The position numbers and the translations under genes are program-made. From ZC4RG30 sp035556135 (lineage in GTDB: Bacteria > Pseudomonadota > Gammaproteobacteria > Steroidobacterales > Steroidobacteraceae), in the NCBI GenBank assembly GCA_035556135.1, contig DATMFO010000003.1, forward strand, positions 62,001 through 126,000: 64,000 bases of DNA. Reading direction: 5' to 3'. Of this stretch, positions 29,525 to 38,411 are shown piece after piece (within the stretch, counting starts at the first letter, position 1; each line of letters opens with the position of its first letter). A model generated the notes under the pieces. It was not told where the DNA came from and searched no databases. It saw nothing but the letters and a program-made list of their open reading frames with translations.

Positions 29525-29973
29525 TGGAAGATGCGCCGCGCAAACGTCGCCTGATGGGCGAAATCAACGTGGTGCCGCTGATCGACGTGATGCTGGTGCT
29601 GCTGGTGATCTTCATGGCCACGGCGCCGCTGCTCACGCAGGGCGTGCAGGTGGAACTGCCGCAGGCCAGCGCGCAGCCCCTGCCGGCTTCCACCCAGAGG
29701 AGTCCGCCGCTGATCGTTTCCATCGACATCGATGGCCGGCGCTACCTGAACACCAGCAGCAATCCGGAGCGCCCGCTTGAGGCCGCCGAACTGAACGGCG
29801 CCGTGCAGGCCGCGCTGGCGGCTGAGCCCCAGCGCGAGGTGCTGCTGCAGGCTGACCGCCGCGTGCAATACGAGCATGTGATGGACACGATGGTGCTGCT
29901 GCAGACCGCAGGCGCCGCGAGGCTCGGCTTCATTGCCGATCCGCCGCGCCGCGAGGACCGGCCACGGCCGTGA
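29524..29973 (+). CDS. tolR: TolR, proton-conducting/peptidoglycan-binding subunit
   Basis: 149 residues. The single N-terminal membrane helix INVVPLIDVMLVLLVIFM carries the conserved aspartate that conducts protons with TolQ. The periplasmic ExbD/TolR domain follows. It starts one base inside the tolQ stop (TGATG), and its own stop overlaps the tolA GTG start. Confidence 0.95.
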   Translation: MEDAPRKRRLMGEINVVPLIDVMLVLLVIFMATAPLLTQGVQVELPQASAQPLPASTQRSPPLIVSIDIDGRRYLNTSSNPERPLEAAELNGAVQAALAAEPQREVLLQADRRVQYEHVMDTMVLLQTAGAARLGFIADPPRREDRPRP

Positions 29974-30860
29974 ACAGGCACGGCAGGCCCGAGGGCAGTT
30001 CATGGGCCTCGTGGTCGCTCTCCATCCTGCTGCACGTGGGCATCGTCGCCATCGTGGCTGGATCCTGGTTCTGGTCACAGCGCTCGCGGCCGCCCGAACC
30101 CATCGGCATCACCGGCGGCGTGGTGACGGCCGAGCAGCTGGCGGAACGCCTGCAGCCTGCACCGGCACCCGAGCCGGTGGTCGAAGAACCTCTGTTGCCC
30201 GAGCCGGAGCCCGAGCCCCTGCCCGAGGAGCCGCCGCCGGAGGAAGACCCCGCCCTGCTGCAGGCAGAGGCGGAAAGACTGGCGGAGGAGCAGCGCGTGG
30301 AAGAGGCACGGCTGCTGGCCGAGACGCAGGAAGCCGAACGCAAGGCAGCGGAAGTGGCTGCCCGCGAGAAGGCCGAGCGCGAACGTCGCGAGAAGGAGCG
30401 GGCGGAGCGGGAGAAGGCCGCAAGGGAGAAGGCCGAGCGGGAGCGTGTCGAGCGTGAGCGCGTGGCGCGCGAGAACGCGGAGCGGGAGCGCCGCCAGCGC
30501 GAGGAGGCCGAACGACGTCGTCGTGAAGCCGAGCTGGCCGAACAGCTGGCCTCGGAGGAGCGGCGCGACGCCGTACGGGGCAGCGCGCTGGCCAACCAGT
30601 ACAAGGCGCAGATCGAGGCGAAGATCATGCAAAACTGGCGGAAGCCGCCTTCGGCGCGGCCGGGCCTGGTCTGCGAAGTTCGCGTCACCCAGGTGCCAGG
30701 TGGATCAGTTGCCGGCGTGCAGATCACGCGCTGCAATGGCGATGAAGCGGTGAGACTGTCTGTGGAAGATGCCGTACGGCGTGCCTCGCCGCTGCCGGCG
30801 CCGCCAGACCCCGCCTTGTTCGAGCGGGAACTGATCGTTACATTCCGGCCGGAGGACTGA
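29970..30860 (+). CDS. tolA: TolA, envelope-spanning energy transducer
   Basis: 296 residues in three parts: a membrane anchor (SWSLSILLHVGIVAIVAG, with the S-x3-H face that contacts TolQR), a Pro/Glu stretch (about 50-90) then a long charged alpha-helix of AEREK-type repeats (about 90-215), and a C-terminal TolA domain with KIMQNWRKPPSARPG and RVTQVPGG. Shorter than E. coli TolA (421), mainly in the helix. GTG start overlaps tolR. Confidence 0.94.
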   Translation: MNRHGRPEGSSWASWSLSILLHVGIVAIVAGSWFWSQRSRPPEPIGITGGVVTAEQLAERLQPAPAPEPVVEEPLLPEPEPEPLPEEPPPEEDPALLQAEAERLAEEQRVEEARLLAETQEAERKAAEVAAREKAERERREKERAEREKAAREKAERERVERERVARENAERERRQREEAERRRREAELAEQLASEERRDAVRGSALANQYKAQIEAKIMQNWRKPPSARPGLVCEVRVTQVPGGSVAGVQITRCNGDEAVRLSVEDAVRRASPLPAPPDPALFERELIVTFRPED

Positions 30861-32179
30861 TGAAGCAGGGGACGGTGATGGTGAAGATGTTGCGGCTGTT
30901 CGGTGCGGTGCTGATGATGCTCGGCGCGAGCACCGCCCATGCGCAGCTGCAGATCGACATCACCCGCGGTGTCACCGATCCGGTGCCGGTGGCGGTGGTG
31001 CCCTTCTCGGTGGCACCGCCGCTGGCCAACCTGCTCGACGTGGCCTCGGTGATCGAGCGCGACCTGGCCAGCAGCGGCCGTTTCCGCGCCGTGGCGCGCA
31101 ACGCAATGCCGGGGCAGCCCAACCGTGCAATCGCGGTTGATGCGTCGCGCTGGCGTGGCGCGCAGGCCGACTACGTCGTGGTCGGCCGCATCGCGGCCAG
31201 CGGCAGCAACATCACGCTGCGCTTCGACCTGGTGAACTCGCTCAATGGCCAGGTGATGCTCGATGACGAAGCGGTCACCGTGCCGCAGGCCAGCCTGCGC
31301 AATGGCGCGCATCGTGTGGCTGATGCGGTATTCCAGAAGCTCACCGGGGTGCGCGGCGCGTTCGCCACGCGCATTGCCTATGTCTCAGTTGCCGGCCAGC
31401 CGCCCGAGCAGCGCTACCAGCTGCTGATCGCCGATGCCGACGGCGAGAATCCGCGCGTGGCCATGCAGTCCAGCCAGCCGGTCATGTCGCCGGCCTGGTC
31501 ACCGGATGGCGAGTGGCTGGCCTATGTGTCCTTCGAGAACCGCGTCGCGGCCACGTTCGTGCAGCAGGTGCGCACCGGGGAGCGGCGGCAGGTATCCGCC
31601 CGGGCCGGACACAACGGCGCGCCCAGCTTCTCGCCCGATGGTCGCAAGCTGGCGCTGGTGCTCTCGGGCAGCAACGGCAACTTCGACGTTTACGTGCTCG
31701 ACCTCGCAACGCAGAACCTGACCCGCATCACCGATGATCCGGCCATCGACACCGAGCCGACCTGGTCGGCGGACGGCCAGACGCTTTATTTCACTTCCGA
31801 CCGTGGCGGAGCAGCGCAGATCTATGCCGCCTCGGCACAGGCCGGCGCGCGGCCGCGGCGCATCACCTTCGGCGTTCCTTATGCGGCGCGGCCGCGCATC
31901 TCGCCCGACGGCCGCCAGCTCGCCGTTGTCACGCAGGAGGGCGGTGCCTTCAGGCTGGGCATGGTCGATCTCGCCAGTGGCACCGTCTCCACGCTCACGC
32001 GCGGCTCGCTCGATGAGTCCCCGAGCTTTGCGCCCAATGGCGCGGTGCTGATCTACGCCGGTCGCGAAGGCGGCCGGGGCGTGCTGGCGACGGTTTCGGT
32101 CGATGGCCAGGTCACCACGCGCCTGCAGTCAGGCCAGGGCGAAGTGCGCGAGCCGGTGTGGGGGCCGTTCCTGGATTGA
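30860..32179 (+). CDS. tolB: TolB, periplasmic beta-propeller of Tol-Pal
   Basis: 439 residues. The signal peptide ends ...LGASTAHAQ. The N-terminal domain (LQIDITRGVTDPVPVAVVPF, the strand that signals to TolA) precedes a six-bladed propeller with WSPDGEWLAYVS, FSPDGRKLALVLSG and WSADGQTLYFTSDRGG blades that binds Pal. The first in-frame ATGs are at 30860 and 30878; the second also gives a good signal peptide. A short GC hairpin lies in the 49-base gap before pal. Confidence 0.95.
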   Translation: MKQGTVMVKMLRLFGAVLMMLGASTAHAQLQIDITRGVTDPVPVAVVPFSVAPPLANLLDVASVIERDLASSGRFRAVARNAMPGQPNRAIAVDASRWRGAQADYVVVGRIAASGSNITLRFDLVNSLNGQVMLDDEAVTVPQASLRNGAHRVADAVFQKLTGVRGAFATRIAYVSVAGQPPEQRYQLLIADADGENPRVAMQSSQPVMSPAWSPDGEWLAYVSFENRVAATFVQQVRTGERRQVSARAGHNGAPSFSPDGRKLALVLSGSNGNFDVYVLDLATQNLTRITDDPAIDTEPTWSADGQTLYFTSDRGGAAQIYAASAQAGARPRRITFGVPYAARPRISPDGRQLAVVTQEGGAFRLGMVDLASGTVSTLTRGSLDESPSFAPNGAVLIYAGREGGRGVLATVSVDGQVTTRLQSGQGEVREPVWGPFLD

Positions 32180-32228
32180 TCGAGTATCATTACGTCTTAC
32201 GCCCGGAACCCGGGCACTGGAGCAGAAA

Positions 32229-32765
32229 TTGAAGCGCAATTTCCTGGTGATCGTCATGTCGGCGGCCGTGCTCCTGGCGGGCTGTCCCAGCCAGCCCAAG
32301 CGCGATGGCGATGAGCCAGCTGCGCCGGTTGGCAACACCAACGGGGGCGTCTCCACCGGAGGTGTCGCCACGGTCGATGCCGACCGCGCCTCTGGCTCCT
32401 CGCGCGGCGCAGTGGGGCCCGACAGCGCACTGGCCTCGCAGCGGGTGATCTACTTCGATTTTGACAGCAGCGACATCCGCAGCGAATACGTGGACGTCAT
32501 CGCCGCGCATGGCCGCTTCCTTGCCGGCAACGCCACCGTGCGCGTGCGGCTTGAAGGCCACACCGACGAGCGTGGCTCGCGCGAGTACAACATCGGCCTC
32601 GCCGAGCGCCGCGCGCAGACCGTGCGTCGTGCCCTCACGCTGCAGGGTGTGCAGGAATCCCAGATTGCCACCGTGAGCTACGGCGAGGAACGACCCGCCG
32701 CGGCCGGCAGCGACGAGAATGCCTGGTCGAAGAACCGGCGCGTCGAGATCGTCTACATCAACTGA
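32229..32765 (+). CDS. pal: Peptidoglycan-associated lipoprotein Pal
   Basis: 178 residues. The signal MKRNFLVIVMSAAVLLAGC ends in lipobox LAGC. A Gly/Ser-rich tether leads to an OmpA-like domain with YFDFDSSDIRSEY and the peptidoglycan-binding GHTDERGSREYNIGLAERR. It starts with TTG at 32229, supported by GGAG six bases upstream. It anchors the outer membrane to peptidoglycan and binds TolB. Confidence 0.95.
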   Translation: MKRNFLVIVMSAAVLLAGCPSQPKRDGDEPAAPVGNTNGGVSTGGVATVDADRASGSSRGAVGPDSALASQRVIYFDFDSSDIRSEYVDVIAAHGRFLAGNATVRVRLEGHTDERGSREYNIGLAERRAQTVRRALTLQGVQESQIATVSYGEERPAAAGSDENAWSKNRRVEIVYIN

Positions 32766-32776
32766 GGTACACGGTG

Positions 32777-33490
32777 ATGCGAGCCGCCATTGCTGCTGTT
32801 CCGCTCCTGCTGGTGCTGGCAGGCTGTGCCACCACGCCGGAAGTGGATCCCGTGCAGCTGCGGCTCGATGACCTCGACGCGCGCGTAGGGCGCATCGACC
32901 GCATCGTCGCCAACAACAGCCTGGTACAGCTGTCGCAGCAGATCGAGGCGCAGCAGCAGGAACTGCGGCAGCTGCGAGGCCGCATCGAGGAGCTGCAGAA
33001 CGAGAACGCCAAGCTGCGGCAGGAGCAGCGCGACCTCTATGGCGATCTCGACCGCCGCCTGAACGAGGCAAAGGCCGTGGCTGCCACTGCGCCGCCGCCG
33101 GCGAATCCCGCCGATGAGCAGGTGCTGTACGACCGTGCGCTGGAACAGCTGCGCGGCCGCGACTACGCCGGCGCGGTCGACAGCCTGCGCAGCCTGGCGG
33201 CGGCCTATCCGAATGGCGCGATGGCCGACAACACGCAGTACTGGCTGGGCGAGGCCTATTACGTTACCCAGGAGTTCGGCCACGCTGCGGCTGCATTCCA
33301 GCGCGTGCTGACCGACTTCCCTAACTCGCGCAAGGCGCCGGACGCGCTGCTGAAGCTGGCCTACACCCAGCTGGAGCAGGGCAATGCCGCCGCCGGCCGT
33401 GCGAACCTGCAGCAGGTCATCGACAAGTATCCCGGCACGGAGTCAGCGCGGCTGGCCACCGACAGGCTGTCGAAGCTGCCGCGCCGTTAA
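32777..33490 (+). CDS. cpoB: CpoB (YbgF), Tol-Pal-associated TPR protein
   Basis: 237 residues. The N-terminal signal MRAAIAAVPLLLVLAGC ends in a lipobox-like LAGC, so unlike E. coli CpoB it may be lipidated. A trimerising coiled coil rich in Gln/Glu/Arg (about 30-95) precedes TPR repeats (YDRALEQLRGRDYAGAVDSL and further). CpoB coordinates PBP1B activity with Tol-driven outer-membrane constriction. A GTG one codon upstream is also in frame. Confidence 0.92.
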   Translation: MRAAIAAVPLLLVLAGCATTPEVDPVQLRLDDLDARVGRIDRIVANNSLVQLSQQIEAQQQELRQLRGRIEELQNENAKLRQEQRDLYGDLDRRLNEAKAVAATAPPPANPADEQVLYDRALEQLRGRDYAGAVDSLRSLAAAYPNGAMADNTQYWLGEAYYVTQEFGHAAAAFQRVLTDFPNSRKAPDALLKLAYTQLEQGNAAAGRANLQQVIDKYPGTESARLATDRLSKLPRR

Positions 33491-33515
33491 GCCGCGCGGG
33501 GCCCCGCATCCCGCC

Positions 33516-34175
33516 GTGAATCCGTCCGAAGCCGCGCCGCGGCTCAAGATCACCGAGATTTTCCGTTCCCTGCAGGGGGAGGGCGATGCAGTGGGATTTC
33601 CCACCGTGTTCGTGCGCCTCACCGGCTGTCCGCTGCGCTGCCAGTACTGCGATACGGCCTATGCCTTCACTGGCGGCGACTGGTGGTCGCTCGATGCCAT
33701 TGTCGCGCGCGTCGCCGGGCTCGGCGCCCGCCACGTGTGTGTGACCGGCGGGGAACCACTGGCCCAGCGCAATTGCCTGCCGCTGCTCAGCCGGCTCTGC
33801 GACGCTGGCCACGAGGTGTCGCTGGAGACCAGCGGCGCCCTGCCAGTGCATGAGGTGGACCCGCGTGTGCGACGCGTGGTGGACGTGAAGACCCCCGCAT
33901 CGGGGGAATCCGCCCGCAACCTGCTGGAACAGTTGCAGGCACTGGGCGAGCGCGACCAGATCAAGTTCGTGATCTGTGACCGCGCCGACTACGAGTGGAG
34001 CCGGACGCTGCTGGCAGAGCGCGGCCTGCCGGCGCGCGCCATGGTGCTGTTCTCGCCCAGCCACGGGCAGCTGCCGGCGCGGGAGCTGGCCGAATGGATA
34101 CTGGAGGACAGGTTGCCGGTACGCATGCAGGTGCAGCTGCACAAGCTTCTCTGGGGAAATGAGGCAGGTCGCTGA
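33516..34175 (+). CDS. queE: 7-carboxy-7-deazaguanine synthase QueE
   Basis: 219 residues, radical SAM fold. The motif GCPLRCQYCDTAYAF has the CxxxCxxC that holds the 4Fe-4S cluster, preceded by EIFRSLQGEGDAVGFP. It converts 6-carboxy-tetrahydropterin to 7-carboxy-7-deazaguanine for queuosine/preQ0. GTG start at 33516. Its TGA overlaps the queC ATG. Downstream position after cpoB is the same as in Pseudomonas. Confidence 0.94.
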   Translation: MNPSEAAPRLKITEIFRSLQGEGDAVGFPTVFVRLTGCPLRCQYCDTAYAFTGGDWWSLDAIVARVAGLGARHVCVTGGEPLAQRNCLPLLSRLCDAGHEVSLETSGALPVHEVDPRVRRVVDVKTPASGESARNLLEQLQALGERDQIKFVICDRADYEWSRTLLAERGLPARAMVLFSPSHGQLPARELAEWILEDRLPVRMQVQLHKLLWGNEAGR

Positions 34176-34864
34176 TGGCAGGCCAACGCGACGCAATCGT
34201 CCTGCTGTCCGGGGGCCTGGATTCCGCCACCGTGCTGGCGATGGCGCATGCGCAGGGTTTCCGCTGCCACACGCTGGCGGTGAGCTATGGCCAGCGCCAC
34301 TCTGCGGAGCTGGCGGCGGCGCAACGGGTTTCTGCGGCACTGGGCGCAGTGGAGCACCGGCAGATGCACGTGGACCTGGCCGACATCGGCGGCTCGGCGC
34401 TCACCGATCACGGCATGGCGGTGCCCGAGCAGCCATCGCCCGGCATTCCCTCCACGTACGTGCCCGCCCGCAACACGCTGTTCCTGTCGCTGGCGCTGGG
34501 CTGGGCTGAAGTCGCCGGCGCACAGGACATTTTCATCGGCGTGAACGCGGTGGATTATTCCGGCTATCCGGATTGCAGGCCCGAGTTCATCGCGGCCTTC
34601 GAGCGACTGGCGGAGCTTGCCACCCGTGCGGGCGTGGAAGGTGGACACTTCCGGATCCGCGCGCCGCTGATCAGCATGAGCAAGGCGCAGATCATCCTCG
34701 CCGGCACAGGCCTCGGTGTGGACTACGCGGCAACCGTCTCCTGTTACCAGGCTGATGCGCAGGGCAGGGCATGTGGCCGCTGCGATTCCTGCCGGCTTCG
34801 CCGTGAGGGATTCCATGCGGCGGGAGTGGCGGATCCAACCCGCTACACGATGAATCCGGTATGA
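34175..34864 (+). CDS. queC: 7-cyano-7-deazaguanine synthase QueC
   Basis: 229 residues. PP-loop ATPase motif VLLSGGLDSATVLAMA, YVPARNTLFLSLAL, GVNAVDYSGYPDCRPEF, and the zinc-binding cysteines in SCYQADAQGRACGRCDSC. It makes preQ0 from the QueE product, ATP and ammonia. It is the last gene of the ruv-tol-que run; tRNA-Lys begins 16 bases after its stop. Confidence 0.95.
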   Translation: MAGQRDAIVLLSGGLDSATVLAMAHAQGFRCHTLAVSYGQRHSAELAAAQRVSAALGAVEHRQMHVDLADIGGSALTDHGMAVPEQPSPGIPSTYVPARNTLFLSLALGWAEVAGAQDIFIGVNAVDYSGYPDCRPEFIAAFERLAELATRAGVEGGHFRIRAPLISMSKAQIILAGTGLGVDYAATVSCYQADAQGRACGRCDSCRLRREGFHAAGVADPTRYTMNPV

Positions 34865-34879
34865 TCGCGGCCCGCCGCG

Positions 34880-34955
34880 GGGCCGTTAGCTCAGTCGGTA
34901 GAGCAGCTGGCTTTTAACCAGTTGGTCGCGCGTTCGAATCGCGCACGGCCCACCA
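34880..34955 (+). tRNA. tRNA-Lys (anticodon TTT)
   Basis: 76 bases with encoded CCA. Acceptor stem GGGCCGT/ACGGCCC, D-loop with AGTCGGTAGA, anticodon loop CTTTTAA (anticodon TTT), T-loop TTCGAAT. It sits after queC, a linkage also known from pseudomonads. Confidence 0.95.
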
Positions 34956-34980
34956 ATAAACGTTTGCCGATCAATCATTA

Positions 34981-34998
34981 ACGCGAAATTCTTCGCGT
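34981..34998. other. Small perfect hairpin after tRNA-Lys
   Basis: ACGCGAA, loop ATTC, TTCGCGT: a 7-bp perfect stem 26 bases after the tRNA. It is not followed by a U-tract on the plus strand, so a terminator role is only possible. It also lies downstream of the convergent 59-residue gene. Confidence 0.3.
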
Positions 34999-35066
34999 GG
35001 ATTATGGTAAGATCGGGCACTCCGGCGCCACTTGCCGCGAGCAGCCCGGCGCGCTGTCACTGTGCG

Positions 35067-35246
35067 CTAGTGCGCCTGGAAGGTGCGTTCGGGCACGCTG
35101 GCCGTCTCATCGCAACCGGGACAGGGGAAGTATCTCGCCCGCGTGCCGATGACATGACGCAGTACATGCACCAGGCCGCAGAACAGGCAGCGCATGGTCT
35201 CGGTCACGGTGGGGCGGAAGTCATCGAGATAGAGAACCTTGGCCAA
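35067..35246 (-). CDS. Small zinc-ribbon-like protein (59 residues), unrecognised
   Basis: A 59-residue reading frame starting with TTG at 35246, seven bases after a near-perfect Shine-Dalgarno GGAGGTG (35251-35257 on the opposite strand). The product has two CxxC pairs, RCLFC and PCPGC, 23 residues apart in a spacing typical of zinc ribbons, with the N-terminus MAKVLYLDDFRPTVTETM. I do not recognise the family. An in-frame upstream TTG (35288) would add 14 residues, but the ribosome-binding site argues for 35246. It lies alone between tRNA-Lys and the antiporter operon, divergent from the latter. Confidence 0.6.
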   Translation of the reverse strand: MAKVLYLDDFRPTVTETMRCLFCGLVHVLRHVIGTRARYFPCPGCDETASVPERTFQAH

Positions 35247-35483
35247 GGGGCACCTCCACAAGGCATCCGTACGATACGGATCAAGCAAGAATCAGGCCGT
35301 CATGGGAGACAAGCATGCGACGCAATCCTTCACGGGTCACGCCACTCCTGCTGTCAGTTGCGTCCGACGGCAGTGCAACGAATCTGAATTTCCGCTCGTG
35401 CCCGACAGGCTCTTGCCAGTGACAAGGACGTTGTCCCGCTCGTCGATTGTGCGGCGCGCCGTGGTTCAGTACCTTCCTTGGTG
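35247..35483. other. Intergenic region before the antiporter operon
   Basis: 237 bases between the divergent zinc-ribbon gene and mrpA. Its composition is visibly less GC-rich than the flanks. No clear sigma-70 promoter, riboswitch or RNA gene could be identified. It should hold the promoters of both transcription units. Confidence 0.4.
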
Positions 35484-38411
35484 ATGTCTCTCGCCGTGAT
35501 CGTCCTGCTGCCGTTCGTCGGCAGCCTGCTTGCCGCCTTCCTGCCTGCCAACGCCCGCAACGCCGCGCCCTGGCTGGCTGGTGCGGTGGCGCTGGCCTGC
35601 GCGGTGATCACTGCCTTGTTCTACCCGCAGCTGGCCGACGGTGCGCTGGTGCGCTCGTCCGTGCCCTGGGCGCCGCAATGGGGCGTGGAACTGACGCTGC
35701 GGATGGACGGTTACGCCTGGCTGTTCGCCATGCTGGTGTCCGGCATGGGCTTCCTGGTGGTGCTGTACGCGCGCTACTACATGTCGGCGCAGGATCCAGT
35801 GCCGCGCTTCTTCTCCTTCCTGCTGGCTTTCATGGGCGCGATGCTGGGCATCGTGCTGTCCGGCAACCTGATCCAGCTGGTGGTGTTCTGGGAGCTCACC
35901 AGCCTGACCTCGTTCATGCTGATCGCCTACTGGTACCACCGCGAGGATGCGCGGCGCGGCGCGCGCATGTCGCTGATCGTCACCATGGGCGGCGGACTGT
36001 GCCTGCTGCTGGGCGTGCTGATCCTGGGCGCCATGGCCGGCAGCTTCGACCTGGACATGGTCCTTGCGGCCGGTCCGCTGATCCGGCAGGACCCCTGGTA
36101 TCCGGCGGCGCTGCTCCTGGTCCTGCTGGGTGTCTTCACCAAAAGCGCGCAGTTCCCGTTCCATTTCTGGCTGCCGCATGCGATGGAGGCACCGACACCG
36201 GTTTCGGCCTACCTGCATTCGGCCACCATGGTGAAGGCTGGCGTCTTCCTGCTGGCGCGCCTATGGCCCGCGCTGTCGGGCACGGAACTGTGGTTCTGGC
36301 TGGTGAGCGGCACCGGTGCGGCCACGCTGCTGGTGGGGGCCTTCTCGGCCACCTTCCAGCGCGACCTGAAGGGCGTGCTGGCCTATTCCACCATCAGCCA
36401 CCTGGGGCTGATCACGCTGCTGCTGGGCATGAACAGCAAGCTGGCGCTGATTGCGGCCGTGTTCCACATGATGAACCACGCCACCTTCAAGGCCTCGCTG
36501 TTCATGGCCGCCGGCATCGTCGACCATGAGACGGGTACGCGCGACATCGGCCGGCTGGGCGGCCTCAGGTATTGCATGCCGATGACCGCGCTGGTGGCCA
36601 TGGTGGCGGCCGCAGCCATGGCAGGCGTGCCGCTGCTCAACGGCTTCCTCTCGAAGGAGATGTTCTTCCTGGCGTCACTGCAGGCCGAGGAGGCCAGCCA
36701 GCTGTGGATCACGCTGCCGCTGGTGGCCACGCTGGCCGGCGCCTTCAGCGTGGCCTATTCGGTGCGCTTCATCCACCAGGTGTTCCTCGGCAAGACCTCG
36801 CGCGACCTGCCGCGCACTCCGCATGAACCCCTGGGCGGCATGCTGCTGCCGGGCGCGGTGCTCGTGCTTGCCTGCCTTACCGTGGGCATCCTGCCGGCAC
36901 ACACGGTGGGACCGCTGCTGGAGACGGCGGCGCGCTCGCTGCTGGGCGCGGATGTGCCGGAGTACACGCTGGCCGTGTGGCATGGCCTGTCCACTCCACT
37001 GCTGATGAGCCTGCTGGCGATGGCCGGTGGCGTGGCGCTGTACCTGTACCTGCTGCGCACCGGACGCACGATGATGCGCACGCCCCTGCTGTCGCGCCTG
37101 AACGCCGCACGCATCTTCGACGTGCTCAACGTCGGGGCCATCCGCGGCGCCGGTCGCCTCACGCACGTGCTGTTCTCCTGGCGCCTGCAGCCGCTGCTGC
37201 TGCTGATCGTCTGCGGGGCACTGCTGGCCGGCACGTTGCCGCTTGCCGTGGAAGGCTGGTCGCGCGGCAGCCTGCCGCTCACGCCGCTGGATCCGCTGTT
37301 CCTGATGCTGTGGCTCATCGGCGGCGCCTGCGCGCTGGGGGCGGCATGGCAGGCGAAGTTCCACCGCCTTGCGGCGCTGATCCTGGTCGGCGGGGTGGGC
37401 CTGGTCACCTGCCTGACCTTCGCGTGGTTCTCCGCGCCCGACCTGGCACTCACGCAGATAGCCGTGGAAGTGGTGACGGTGGTGCTGATCCTCCTGGGCC
37501 TGCGCTGGCTGCCACGCCGCGTGGAGTTCATCGATGCGCGTCGCGAGACGGTGCGGGCGAGGCTGCGCCGCGCGCGCGACGTAGTCGTGGCCATTGCCGC
37601 GGGCACGGGCTTTGCGGCACTGGCCTATGCGGTGCTCACGCGTTCCTCCACGGCCGAGCTGGCCCCGTTCTACATCCGCAATGCGCTGGAGGTGGCCGAG
37701 GGTCGAAATGTGGTGAACGTGATCCTGGTGGATTTCCGCGGCTTCGACACCATGGGGGAGATTACCGTGGTGGGCATCGTGGCGATGATCGTCTGGGCGC
37801 TCTTGCGCCGCTTCCGCCCCGCGCCGGAAGTGATGGACGTGCCACGCGCGCAGCGCCGCGACGGCGAGGCGCATCCCCCGCCACCGGATCCGCGCGACGT
37901 GCTGCCGGCGGGCGACCTGAGGATTCCCGCCGTGCTCGGGCGGCTGATGCTGCCGATGGCCGGCATGGTGTCGCTGTACTTCCTGCTGCGTGGACACAAT
38001 GCGCCGGGCGGCGGATTCGTCGGCGGATTGGTGATGGCCACGGCCGTGATCGTGCAATACATGGTGGGCGGCACGATGTGGGTGGAGGCGCGCCTGCGCG
38101 TGCATCCCCTGCAATGGATGGGCAGCGGACTGCTCTCTGCCGCTGGCGCGGGCGTCATCGCCTGGCTGTGGTCGAAGCCTTTCCTCACGGCGCATTCGGC
38201 CCATCTGCAACTGCCGCTGCTGGGTGAGCTGCACATCTCCACGGTGCTGCTGTTCGACCTGGGTGTGTACATGCTCGTGGTGGGCGCGACCATGTTGATC
38301 CTCGTGGCGCTGGCGCACCAGTCGCTTCGCAGCCCGCGCAAGTCGGTCACGCCGCTGAATCCCGACCAGGAGATCGAAGGCGTGGCCGGCAACCTGGGAG
38401 TGGAGGGCTGA
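35484..38411 (+). CDS. mrpA: Na+/H+ (K+/H+) antiporter subunit A fused to B (MrpAB/PhaAB)
   Basis: 975 residues. The N-terminal part is a NuoL-like channel subunit (RYYMSAQDPVPRFFSFL, WELTSLTSFMLIAYWYH, FHFWLPHAMEAPTPVSAYLH, YSTISHLGLITLLLGM). A MrpA C-terminal region with a MnhB-like domain follows (about 810-950: LRGHNAPGGGFVGGLVMAT). A and B fused is the group 2 (PhaAB-type) organisation. Part of a six-gene Mrp complex exporting Na+ or K+ against protons. The ATG at 35484 follows in-frame TTG and GTG codons; choice is by codon strength. Confidence 0.93.
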   Translation: MSLAVIVLLPFVGSLLAAFLPANARNAAPWLAGAVALACAVITALFYPQLADGALVRSSVPWAPQWGVELTLRMDGYAWLFAMLVSGMGFLVVLYARYYMSAQDPVPRFFSFLLAFMGAMLGIVLSGNLIQLVVFWELTSLTSFMLIAYWYHREDARRGARMSLIVTMGGGLCLLLGVLILGAMAGSFDLDMVLAAGPLIRQDPWYPAALLLVLLGVFTKSAQFPFHFWLPHAMEAPTPVSAYLHSATMVKAGVFLLARLWPALSGTELWFWLVSGTGAATLLVGAFSATFQRDLKGVLAYSTISHLGLITLLLGMNSKLALIAAVFHMMNHATFKASLFMAAGIVDHETGTRDIGRLGGLRYCMPMTALVAMVAAAAMAGVPLLNGFLSKEMFFLASLQAEEASQLWITLPLVATLAGAFSVAYSVRFIHQVFLGKTSRDLPRTPHEPLGGMLLPGAVLVLACLTVGILPAHTVGPLLETAARSLLGADVPEYTLAVWHGLSTPLLMSLLAMAGGVALYLYLLRTGRTMMRTPLLSRLNAARIFDVLNVGAIRGAGRLTHVLFSWRLQPLLLLIVCGALLAGTLPLAVEGWSRGSLPLTPLDPLFLMLWLIGGACALGAAWQAKFHRLAALILVGGVGLVTCLTFAWFSAPDLALTQIAVEVVTVVLILLGLRWLPRRVEFIDARRETVRARLRRARDVVVAIAAGTGFAALAYAVLTRSSTAELAPFYIRNALEVAEGRNVVNVILVDFRGFDTMGEITVVGIVAMIVWALLRRFRPAPEVMDVPRAQRRDGEAHPPPPDPRDVLPAGDLRIPAVLGRLMLPMAGMVSLYFLLRGHNAPGGGFVGGLVMATAVIVQYMVGGTMWVEARLRVHPLQWMGSGLLSAAGAGVIAWLWSKPFLTAHSAHLQLPLLGELHISTVLLFDLGVYMLVVGATMLILVALAHQSLRSPRKSVTPLNPDQEIEGVAGNLGVEG

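Noticed and set aside
30240..30600. Repetitive Arg/Glu/Ala coding in the tolA region as a DNA repeat
   Set aside because: It is the expected charged helix of TolA; codons vary and there is no DNA-level array.
32204..32218. Hairpin GCCCGG-AAC-CCGGGC between tolB and pal as terminator
   Set aside because: The stem is short, has no U-tract and lies inside a conserved operon, so termination there is unlikely.
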